From positions 1-33,390 of the forward strand of contig DUET01000014.1 of NCBI GenBank assembly GCA_011192015.1: 33,390 bases of DNA, given 5' to 3'. Of the stretch, positions 16,556-23,697 are shown in pieces; position 1 is the stretch's first letter, and every line of letters starts with the position of its first letter. Source of the stretch: Anaerolineae bacterium. Lineage in GTDB: Bacteria; Chloroflexota; Anaerolineae; Anaerolineales; E44-bin32. A program made the translations under genes and the position numbers. A model generated the notes under the pieces. It did no database searches. It worked only from the letters and a program-made list of their open reading frames with translations, and was not told the origin of the DNA.

Positions 16556-17371
16556 CTACTCCTGCTCGACCGGCTTACGGCGATGCCGCAGGTAAAGGAA
16601 GACCCCGCCTCCGATGATCGTCAGCAGCATGACGAATTGGTTGAGATTGATGCCGAAGAAGGGCACGAAATCCAAACGCATGAATTCGAGCATGAATCTG
16701 CCGAATGAGTAGTTGATCAAGTAAATGATGAAGAGATCACCATCCTTGAAACGCTGGCGATGCTTGCGGAAGAGCCAATAGAGAAGGCCGGCATTCGCCA
16801 GATTCCAGAGGGATTCATACAGGAAGAGCGGGTGGAATCTCTCGAATTGACGATATTCGAAAAGGCGATGCTCAGGACGGATGTAGATGCCCCAAGGCAG
16901 ATCCGTCGGGGGGCCGTAGAGCTCTTGATTGATGAAGTTGCCCCATCGGCCGATAGCCTGCGCCAGGGCTACGCCTGGAGCGCCGATATCCGCCAGTAAA
17001 CCCAAGGAGAGCTTCTTGCGGCGGGAAAAGATGTACAGTCCCAAGAAACCCCCTATCAACGCTCCCGGCATGCCAAGTCCACCCTGCCAGGTCATGATGA
17101 TCTCGAGGGGGTGTGTCAGGTAATACGCGGTTGTGTATCCCGCTTCCAGCATGCTCTTGGAGGGCGTGAACACATGATACAGTCGTGCCCCGATCGCCCC
17201 CAGGATCAGAACCCAAATCAGCGCGTCCCAGACAAGTTCGGGATCCTTTCCGCTTCTCTTCAGGAGATGGCGCGCCAGGAAGGCCGCCGCCAGCGCGCCG
17301 ACCATGATGATCATGCCGTAGAAACGGAAGTATAGAAAACCGATGTGGATACCATATGCATCAATGCTCAT
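16556..17371 (-). CDS. lgt: Prolipoprotein diacylglyceryl transferase
   Basis: Transfers diacylglycerol from phosphatidylglycerol to the lipobox cysteine of prolipoproteins in the cytoplasmic membrane, the first step of lipoprotein maturation. The 271-residue length and 7 hydrophobic segments are normal. The Lgt signature GRWGNFINQELYG (141-153) carries the essential Arg (R142) and Asn, and HPLFLYESLWN (180-190) and YSFGRFMLEFMR (221-232) match the conserved C-terminal regions. The segment aligned with E. coli H103 reads WQGGLGMPGALIGG, with Pro (P102) where E. coli has His; otherwise it is intact. Start ATG with GGAAGAG a few bases upstream. It follows the CDP-alcohol phosphatidyltransferase gene by 12 bases, an apt pairing since phosphatidylglycerol is the Lgt donor. 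It is followed by a terminator at 16489. Confidence 0.93.
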   Translation of the reverse strand: MSIDAYGIHIGFLYFRFYGMIIMVGALAAAFLARHLLKRSGKDPELVWDALIWVLILGAIGARLYHVFTPSKSMLEAGYTTAYYLTHPLEIIMTWQGGLGMPGALIGGFLGLYIFSRRKKLSLGLLADIGAPGVALAQAIGRWGNFINQELYGPPTDLPWGIYIRPEHRLFEYRQFERFHPLFLYESLWNLANAGLLYWLFRKHRQRFKDGDLFIIYLINYSFGRFMLEFMRLDFVPFFGINLNQFVMLLTIIGGGVFLYLRHRRKPVEQE

Positions 17372-17383
17372 AAGTCTCTTCCT

Positions 17384-18001
17384 CTAGCGACGCCGTGCTT
17401 GGCGCCGAACGAACAGGATGCGCTGCAAGGCGGTGATGTTGGCCAAGAGGGCAACGATACCCACACCGATGTGCGGATAGCCCAGCAGGATCGACGGGAT
17501 TAGCACGATGTAGCGTTCCATACGAGTGAGAATGCCCACTTTGGCGTTGAATCCCAAAGATTCAGCCCTCGCTCGGGTATAGGAAACCATGACCGAGCCA
17601 ACGGCTGCAACGAAAACCAATCCAGCAAAGAGCGGTTCATTGGCAATCAGATAATAGGCCAATAAACCACCCATGATGATCAGCTCCGAATAACGGTCGG
17701 TTACTGAGTCGACGAAGGCGCCAAAATCCGATGGTTCGCCTCGCAAACGCGCCATGGCACCATCGAGGGCATCGATAGGACCCATCGCCAGCAGGATCAG
17801 ACCTCCTATCAGAAAATCCCCTCGCGCCACGAAGATCGCACCCACGGTGCTTCCGATCAAACCGATGAGTGTGATCGTGTTGGGATAGAGACCCAGTCGA
17901 TTGAGGAAATCAGCAATTGGGGTGAGGATGCCTTTGAAGAATCCGCGCACGTACTCTGTTGGGGTTAGCCTTTCTTCTTCTGTGGAGGGTTTCACTTGCA
18001 T
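17384..18001 (-). CDS. CDP-alcohol phosphatidyltransferase family protein
   Basis: A 205-residue integral membrane enzyme that condenses a CDP-activated lipid with an alcohol to make a phospholipid. The complete family motif is present: D77xxD80G81xxAR85, then G94xxxD98xxxD102 (within IDALDGAMAR and GAFVDSVTDRYSE), which chelates the metal and binds CDP. About six hydrophobic segments follow the usual order. Family members make phosphatidylglycerophosphate, phosphatidylinositol phosphate, archaetidyl lipids and others; the pattern NRLGLYPNTITLIG resembles the PgsA/PIP-synthase type but the acceptor cannot be read. Start ATG with AGGAGC 5 bases upstream. It is in an operon with lgt, 12 bases downstream. 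Confidence 0.9.
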   Translation of the reverse strand: MQVKPSTEEERLTPTEYVRGFFKGILTPIADFLNRLGLYPNTITLIGLIGSTVGAIFVARGDFLIGGLILLAMGPIDALDGAMARLRGEPSDFGAFVDSVTDRYSELIIMGGLLAYYLIANEPLFAGLVFVAAVGSVMVSYTRARAESLGFNAKVGILTRMERYIVLIPSILLGYPHIGVGIVALLANITALQRILFVRRQARRR

Positions 18002-18065
18002 GCATTGCTCCTATCAGCGGAGGATGCTGCAATGCTAACCCCGCGCCCAAACAGAGTCAAGGACA

Positions 18066-18533
18066 TCACCACCTAGAACCATCTACGAACGCGCTGCTTG
18101 TATGCCGATACTCCTCCCTGTAGCTGCTCTCCAGCCTTTTCTCCTCCACAGGAATGATAAAAGCTATCGCCAGGATGAAGAGAAGTGCGGGAAAGAGGAA
18201 CGCCATCAAGGAACCAAGCAAGGTTGCCAAACCCAATAGCCAGATGAGCATGCCCAGAACCATCGGATTTCGGCTGTATCGAAAGGGTCCGGTCGTCATC
18301 AAGGTGGAGGATTCGGCCTCGAGTTGATAACTCGCTCCGGCGCTGCGGAACATCCTCGAGGTCCATAGCACAAGCGCAAACCCAGTCAGCATGAACAGGA
18401 TGCCGATGTAGTTATAGGGAACAGGGATCAGCGTCCGTATCGGCAGAAAAATTTTCTGCAGGATGGGCAATGCGATCAGCAGGATGAGCTCGATGATCCC
18501 CGATCTGCCGCGGCGGCGTCTGTGTCTCGTCAT
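18066..18533 (-). CDS. Isoprenylcysteine carboxyl methyltransferase-like membrane protein, C-terminus frameshifted
   Basis: A 155-residue protein with about four hydrophobic segments and the ICMT/PEMT-type motif TTGPFRYSRNPMVLGML, followed by the conserved PVEEKRLESSYREEY. These are SAM-dependent membrane methyltransferases or relatives; the substrate is unknown. The last residues (RHTSSAFVDGSRW) do not fit the family, which typically ends YKxxVxRWx. Exactly that ending, AYKQRVRRWF then a stop at 18073-18075, is encoded in another frame immediately after EEY. One missing C near 18104-18106 (a G on the coding strand, TATCGG-CATAC) explains it. The gene is therefore a recent frameshift or a sequencing/assembly error; the missing tail is only a few residues, so function might survive. 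Start ATG with GGGAG upstream. Confidence 0.75.
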   Translation of the reverse strand: MTRHRRRRGRSGIIELILLIALPILQKIFLPIRTLIPVPYNYIGILFMLTGFALVLWTSRMFRSAGASYQLEAESSTLMTTGPFRYSRNPMVLGMLIWLLGLATLLGSLMAFLFPALLFILAIAFIIPVEEKRLESSYREEYRHTSSAFVDGSRW

Positions 18534-18674
18534 AGGAATCTCCCAGTTGAATGGAATGCGACGATGTCCTCAAGGATTGCAATGGATCATCTCAGGATTT
18601 CAGAGAATCTCGATCTCATGCCAGTGCCAGGGAAATCGAACTTTATGTTATTATTTGTACAATATGTAATTATT

Positions 18675-18703
18675 TTGACATCGTGTTCGATGAATGGTAG
18701 AAT
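18675..18703 (+). promoter_or_regulatory. Near-consensus sigma-70 promoter for tetR
   Basis: TTGACA (18675-18680) matches consensus exactly, the spacer is 17 bases, and TAGAAT (18698-18703) has one mismatch. It would start RNA near 18710, about 70 bases before the GTG. The flanking stretch 18643-18674 is very AT-rich. It contains a TGTACA palindrome (about 18656-18661), but I could not define a clear TetR operator. Confidence 0.7.
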
Positions 18704-18779
18704 CCGTTCCACCGGGAAAGAACCGCATCATCCCTGGGATCGTTCGATCGTTCTCGTGTGATTCGAGGAGGGACGCTGC

Positions 18780-19370
18780 GTGAACACCAAAGAACCCACG
18801 CGCCACGAGCGTCGCCGCAGACGCTCCCGGATACGCCTCCAGGAAGCCGCCCTGGCATTGGTCCTGGAAGAGGGATACGATGCCGTCACCATCCAAGACA
18901 TCACCGATCGGGCTGATCTGGCGAGAGGAACCTTCTACACACATTTCAGAGACAAGGAAGACATCATCGGATCTGTGATCCTGGAAGGTGTGGAGGCGGC
19001 TTATCGCTACGCCCGAGAGCGGCGCGCCGATCATCCCCCTCCGCGGCTGGAGTACTACTACTATCTGAACATCTTCAAGCATGCACAGGGAAATCGGGAT
19101 CTCTTCAGAGTGATGCTGGGCGGTCAAGGTTCCGCCTTTCTTACCCATCGAGCGCAACAATTCCTGACGACTCAGGTCATGGAGGACATCCAATCTCCTA
19201 TGCTGTTTTCCGAATTCGATCTCCCCCCAGAGATCCTGGCCCAAATCCTGACCGGTGCTGTGTCGCGGCTCGTGATCTGGTGGTTGGAAACGCCCAACAC
19301 GTACTCACCGGAGCAAATGGCAGCTTTGCTCTACGAAGCCATGCACCACCGAAAAGCGCCCCAACCATGA
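18780..19370 (+). CDS. TetR/AcrR-family transcriptional regulator
   Basis: A 196-residue repressor-type protein. The N-terminal helix-turn-helix is clear: DAVTIQDITDRADLARGTFYTHFRDKEDI at residues 34-62, the standard TetR pattern with recognition helix GTFYTHF. The Arg-rich start (RHERRRRRSRIRLQEAA) is usual. The C-terminal ligand domain (FKHAQGNRDLFRVMLGGQG, later LTGAVSRLVIWWLE) fits the TetR_C branch found in Firmicutes and Chloroflexota. The ligand is unknown. The start is GTG with AGGAGG 8 bases upstream, driven by the promoter at 18675. It is divergent from the ICMT-like gene and precedes a broken ATC-hydrolase-like gene, so either could be or have been its target. Confidence 0.9.
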   Translation: MNTKEPTRHERRRRRSRIRLQEAALALVLEEGYDAVTIQDITDRADLARGTFYTHFRDKEDIIGSVILEGVEAAYRYARERRADHPPPRLEYYYYLNIFKHAQGNRDLFRVMLGGQGSAFLTHRAQQFLTTQVMEDIQSPMLFSEFDLPPEILAQILTGAVSRLVIWWLETPNTYSPEQMAALLYEAMHHRKAPQP

Positions 19371-19449
19371 GATCGCCAGCCATGGACAGCGACCATCCGA
19401 AGAGAATGATTGTACAAGGGGCGCAGACATCGATACCAGGAGTAAGCAA

Positions 19450-20063
19450 GTGCAAATCGCAGAATTGAAGATCATCGTTTCCGTCCTATCACGAGCGTTG
19501 GGATGGTCCATGCCCTCCATCTTGTTGAAGAGCCTGGGACGGAAGAACGACGTATTGAAGGCGACCTCTTGGGCTGGGCTGCACACCGAGGAAGCGAAAT
19601 TCGCACGGCGTGTGGCCATCAGCTCGGCTCTCTATCTCACCTTGTTGGAACATGTCGGTCAAGAACGAGCCTTTACATTGATGAGGCAGATGCTCGTGCC
19701 GATTGGCGTGCGGAGTAGCTTGCCAATATCCGCGATCTGAAAGGTTCGACCGAATAGGAACGCCTGCAGGCCTTCTATGATTTCATGGGTGTGGGAGGTG
19801 TGGGTCAATTCGTCGAACGGACGCAGGTGGTGAATCACGAACACAAACTGCACTACGAGGTCAGGAACTGCTTCTTCCATCGCTTCTATTCGCAGGCGGA
19901 TACACCGGAACTCGCTCAACTCTTCTGTGAAGTGGACGATGCCTTCTTCGCGGCCGCCTTCCCTGGCTATCGATTCCATCGAGGCGAAAGCATGCAGAAC
20001 ACCGTCGCTCACGGTCGAGAGCACTGTGATTTCATCTTCGAGCAGATTGCGGATCCATCCTGA
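19450..20063 (+). pseudogene. Broken L-2-amino-thiazoline-4-carboxylic acid hydrolase-like gene
   Basis: Two frames together make one protein of about 200 residues. Part 1 (19450 to about 19717) starts at GTG with AGGAG 7 bases upstream and reads through LYLTLLEHVGQERAFTLMRQ. Part 2 (about 19719-20063) reads LANIRDLKGSTE, a TAG stop at 19755-19757, then ERLQAFYDFMGVGG and the family's C-terminal half: RNCFFHRFYSQ, LFCEVDDAFF, PGYRFHRGE and HCDFIFEQ. This fits the ATC hydrolase family (Cys and Asp motif, ending CDF). The lesions are a one-base shift near 19718 and the in-frame TAG, where Glu would be expected. It lies 79 bases after tetR on the same strand, a common arrangement. The family call rests on motif memory; the broken state is directly visible. 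Confidence 0.7.
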
Positions 20064-20284
20064 AGCGCGCCGAAAAAATCAGGAGGCAAGGAACTGTCCC
20101 GAACCAAACAATCCTTCCAGAAGTCATCCGCAGAACCCAAATCCAACCAATATCAAACGGATGCGCTTATTTAGGATTTCCGTTTACGATGTCTATCGTT
20201 ATTTAAGGAAGAATGGGGGATTCATTCGAGTAGGGTGCCGGGGTGCGTGGGGTTGCATGCTAGGCGTGAAGATGCATCCCTTTT

Positions 20285-22546
20285 CTACTCGGAAACTGGA
20301 TCCTCCTCCTCATCCGTTCCCCCTCCCTGGTTGAGGAGAGGATCGTCGTCCTTTCCGATCAACACTTCCCGCGTCCGCCCTCCGGATTGTGGTCTGCCGA
20401 TCACCCCTAATTCCTCCAGCTCGTCCATCAACCGCGCTGCACGCGGGTAGCCGATGCGCAATCGCCGCTGCAGCATGGAAGCGCTTGCCTGCCCGCTCTG
20501 CTTGACGACCGCGATGGCACGCTCCAGAATCTCGTCCCTATCCTGCAAGGCCTCCTGGCGAACGATCATCTCTTCCCACGGAGCGGGATCGAGCAGTTCC
20601 CCGGCCTTCACCTCTGCCTCCTGCCGCCAGTAATCGACCAACGCTTCTACTTCACGGTCACTGACGAAGACACCCTGCAACCGCAACGGCGTGGCCGCTT
20701 CAGGAGAGAGATAGAGCATGTCGCCCCTGCCCAGCAGCGTTTCCGCTCCTGGTCCGTCCAGGATCACTCGGGAATCGACGCTCGAAGCCGTGGCGAAGGA
20801 GAGACGTGCGGGGCAGTTGGCCTTGATCAGACCGGTCAGAATGTCGGTGCTGGGTCGCTGTGTGGCCAGGACAAGATGGATTCCCGTTGCGCGGGCCATC
20901 TGCGCCAGACGTACGAGGGTGCGCTCGGTCTGATCTGGAGCCATCATCATCAGATCGGCAAGCTCATCAATCATGATCACGATGCGCGGCATGCGTTGGG
21001 CGTTGCGCCTGCGGCGCATGCGCTTGTTGTAATCATCGATGTCGCGCGCACGTGCTTCTTCGAGGAGGCGATAGCGCTGGTCCATCTCCTTCGTGCACCA
21101 ACGCAGCACGCTGGTGATGCGGTCCAATTCGGTCTCCACTTTTCCCAGCAGGTGGGGCAGCCCGTTGAAACGCACCAGTTCCACCATCTTGGGATCGATG
21201 AGCACCAGGCGCAGGTCTTCGGGTGTGTTATTGGCGATCAAGCAAGCTGCCAGGCTCACGATGCAGACCGACTTCCCGGAGCCGGTTGTCCCGGCGATTA
21301 GGAGATGCGGCATGGCGATCAAATCCGCTGTGACAGCCTTGCCGGCCACATCCCTGCCAAGGCATATCGCCAGAGGAGAATCAATCTCTTGAAAGGCTGT
21401 CGATTCCAGAATCGGCCGCAGCCGGACGATGCCTGAACGGTGATTGGGCACTTCGATGCCGACATAGGGATGGCCGGGAACAGGCGCCTCGATCCGCAAA
21501 CGCGGCGCTGAGAGGGCCAGGGCAAGATCATCAGCCAATGCTGCGATCTGCGAAACCCGAACCTTATGCTTGCGTGTCTGCCCGTTTGTCCCTACCTGCT
21601 CGATATATCCCGGCTCGACCGCAAACTGCGTCACCGTCGGCCCCGTGCGAAAATCCAGCACGGTCACCGGCAATCCAAAATCAGCCAGCGTCTTCTCAAT
21701 CAACCCTGCCGTCTGGTTGATCTCCTTGGCCGTGATGGACGCGGTCTCGCCGTGATCCAGCAAATCAAGCGATGGCAAGCTGGCATCTCGAGGTTGAGGG
21801 GTTGCCGGCTCATCCCGTGTCGTTGTCGGAAGGCGGAAGTTCTTGCGGTATTCCCTGGGTAAGGGTTTTGCGGCTTCCGTTCGACGTGAGTTTGGACTCA
21901 CCTCGGTCCTGGAAGGCTGCGCAACCGATGGCGTGTGGTGCACGAGAGCATCTGCGGACTTTCGCCGGAGGGAATATTGCTGCCACGCGTCACGCAGCGT
22001 GAGGATGAAAGGCCCCAGGGAATAGATGGCAGCCAACAGCATAACCAGCACCAAGACGATCGTGCTTCCCCAGCCGCCCAGCAGGTCGCCCAGCAGCTTG
22101 GCAACCGCCCATCCAATCAGGCCGCCTCCCTCTCCTTGATCAGCTCCCGTCAGCGAGACGCCATCCAGGACGGAAAGGAAACCAAGCACGCCGATGTAGG
22201 CCAACTCCAGCCCGATCAGGCGTGCCCAAGGCAGGTTCCAGGATCTTCCAAAACGCCGAAGAAAGAGGAGGATGGCTCCAGCGGCAAGCACCACTGGGAT
22301 CAATACCGCTCCCAAGCCCAACCAACGCCACAGCAACTCTGCCCAACGATCCACCAATCGTCCATGGGTCAGACCTGTCAGGGAGAGAAACGTCACCAAG
22401 GTCGCCACAGCAAGCAAGAGCGCTGCGAGATCATCGGCATAATGCCGAAGACGCTGCATGATGCGCCACAGGATGGGCTGATCCAAACTATCGGACCGCA
22501 AGCGCGCCTTACGCCCGCCCTTGGCCTCGGATTGTTTATCCGCCAT
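20285..22546 (-). CDS. ftsK: DNA translocase FtsK/SpoIIIE family
   Basis: A membrane-anchored AAA+ DNA pump that clears and aligns chromosomes at the division septum. The 753 residues start with four hydrophobic helices (about 39-58, 76-96, 109-128, 162-184), a short Pro/Arg linker (about 195-260), then the alpha/beta translocase: SGKS Walker A within GTTGSGKS (419-426), Walker B IVIMIDELADL (522-532), and the TQRPSTDILTG motif. The C-terminal gamma winged-helix domain is present (QRRLRIGYPRAARLMDELEELGVIG), which reads KOPS/SRS-type polar sequences. The linker is short, closer to SpoIIIE/SftA than to E. coli FtsK. Start: the frame extends to 22612, but ATG 22546, with AGAGGTG upstream, gives the natural MADKQ start; it then lies 65 bases after the S1 gene. 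Confidence 0.93.
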   Translation of the reverse strand: MADKQSEAKGGRKARLRSDSLDQPILWRIMQRLRHYADDLAALLLAVATLVTFLSLTGLTHGRLVDRWAELLWRWLGLGAVLIPVVLAAGAILLFLRRFGRSWNLPWARLIGLELAYIGVLGFLSVLDGVSLTGADQGEGGGLIGWAVAKLLGDLLGGWGSTIVLVLVMLLAAIYSLGPFILTLRDAWQQYSLRRKSADALVHHTPSVAQPSRTEVSPNSRRTEAAKPLPREYRKNFRLPTTTRDEPATPQPRDASLPSLDLLDHGETASITAKEINQTAGLIEKTLADFGLPVTVLDFRTGPTVTQFAVEPGYIEQVGTNGQTRKHKVRVSQIAALADDLALALSAPRLRIEAPVPGHPYVGIEVPNHRSGIVRLRPILESTAFQEIDSPLAICLGRDVAGKAVTADLIAMPHLLIAGTTGSGKSVCIVSLAACLIANNTPEDLRLVLIDPKMVELVRFNGLPHLLGKVETELDRITSVLRWCTKEMDQRYRLLEEARARDIDDYNKRMRRRRNAQRMPRIVIMIDELADLMMMAPDQTERTLVRLAQMARATGIHLVLATQRPSTDILTGLIKANCPARLSFATASSVDSRVILDGPGAETLLGRGDMLYLSPEAATPLRLQGVFVSDREVEALVDYWRQEAEVKAGELLDPAPWEEMIVRQEALQDRDEILERAIAVVKQSGQASASMLQRRLRIGYPRAARLMDELEELGVIGRPQSGGRTREVLIGKDDDPLLNQGGGTDEEEDPVSE

Positions 22547-22611
22547 GGCTTCTACACCTCTAGTGAACCCAACGGCAGTGCCGACGGAGGATGCACATCC
22601 CCCATCCAGCA

Positions 22612-23628
22612 CTATTCAGCAGGAGAGGTGTTTCCGATCTCGCTTGACGATTCAGGATCATCATCCTCGTAGGCGTACTGCGGCACCTGGCGCAGACTCA
22701 GTCCCAGCCTGCGCGCAGCGGCGTCGATGTGCACGATGCGCGCACGTACCGTTTCCCCTTCCTGGATCACACTGCGCGGATGCAGGAAATGACCATCCCC
22801 AAGTTCCGACACATGGATCAGCCCCTCGAGGCCATCCTCAACGCCCACGAAGGCTCCGAACTTGACCACGTTGGTCACAATTCCTGTGACTAAGTCACCC
22901 ACTTCGAAGCGTTCCTCTACCGTCTCCCAAGGATCAGGCAGCAGTTCGCGGAGACTCAGTCCCACTCGCCCCTGTTCCTTGTCCACGGAGAGGACTTGGA
23001 CTTCCAGTTCCTCGCCCACGTTGACGACATCCGCTGGATGGCGGACGCGTCCCCATGATAATTCCGAAACATGAACGAGGCCTTCCACGCCGCCAAGATC
23101 GACAAACACACCAAAGCGAGTGATGTTGGTAACCGTACCGCTTACGATCTGCCCTACCTGCAATTCGGAAAGCAATTCAAGACGCTTTCCAGGTCCATTC
23201 ATTGCCGCACGTTCCGAGAAGACCAGGCGGCCTCGCTCGGGATCAAACTCGATGACCTTGAGCTGCAGCTTCTTCCCCACCAGAGAGGACATACTTTCCG
23301 CGCGCTCGCCCTCGGTTTGAATCTGCTCTAAGGCAATCAGATGGGAGATAGGCACAAAACCACGCAGGCTGCGGGCTTCGACGATAACACCCCCGCGGTT
23401 ATGACCGACAACGGGGAGTTCGATGCAGTCGTCTTCATCATAAAGTTCGCGTGCCCAGGCCCAATCCTTGGGAGAACCCTGAGCATTTCCCCGATCTTCA
23501 TGGGGTCGATGCCCATGATGCCGGATTGGAGGTGAATACCGTCTCTCATCCTTCAGCACTGCATTCCACCATGCCTCAGTGTTTGTTTCCGGTGTTCCCT
23601 TCAAATTCTCGTCATACTCTGTCGTCAT
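22612..23628 (-). CDS. S1 RNA-binding domain protein (RpsA-like, three S1 repeats)
   Basis: A 338-residue protein with three S1 OB-fold RNA-binding repeats at about 67-139, 157-227 and 242-313. Repeats 2 and 3 are classic (GQIVSGTVTNITRFGVFVDLGGVEGLVHVSELSW and GDLVTGIVTNVVKFGAFVGV), both followed by VGEELEVQVLSVDKEQGRVGLSLRE-like segments. The first is divergent. An N-terminal 60-residue charged region and an acidic tail flank them. It resembles the shortened RpsA homologues of Gram-positive-type bacteria, which bind mRNA on the ribosome. Whether it is true bS1 is not certain. Start: ATG 23628 with AAGGTGG 5 bases upstream; the GTG at 23637 overlaps that RBS. It lies between a membrane regulator (69 bases upstream) and ftsK. 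Confidence 0.88.
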   Translation of the reverse strand: MTTEYDENLKGTPETNTEAWWNAVLKDERRYSPPIRHHGHRPHEDRGNAQGSPKDWAWARELYDEDDCIELPVVGHNRGGVIVEARSLRGFVPISHLIALEQIQTEGERAESMSSLVGKKLQLKVIEFDPERGRLVFSERAAMNGPGKRLELLSELQVGQIVSGTVTNITRFGVFVDLGGVEGLVHVSELSWGRVRHPADVVNVGEELEVQVLSVDKEQGRVGLSLRELLPDPWETVEERFEVGDLVTGIVTNVVKFGAFVGVEDGLEGLIHVSELGDGHFLHPRSVIQEGETVRARIVHIDAAARRLGLSLRQVPQYAYEDDDPESSSEIGNTSPAE

Positions 23629-23697
23629 TGCAACCACCTTGAGGTGTCCGTTCAGAAATCCCCTTCGATCGACGATTTTCAGATCAAACGGAAATCT

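Noticed and set aside
18643-18674. AT-rich patch with a TGTACA palindrome as a possible TetR operator
   Set aside because: The longer inverted repeat is too imperfect to call; only the promoter beside it is supported.
20064-20284. Possible terminator or small gene between the broken gene and ftsK
   Set aside because: A 7-base inverted repeat (CGAGTAG/CTACTCG) has a 51-base loop and no T tract; no frame with an RBS was found.
22612-22672. Open frame on the plus strand across the ftsK/S1 boundary
   Set aside because: Codon use and product are not protein-like, and both minus-strand genes are clearly identified.
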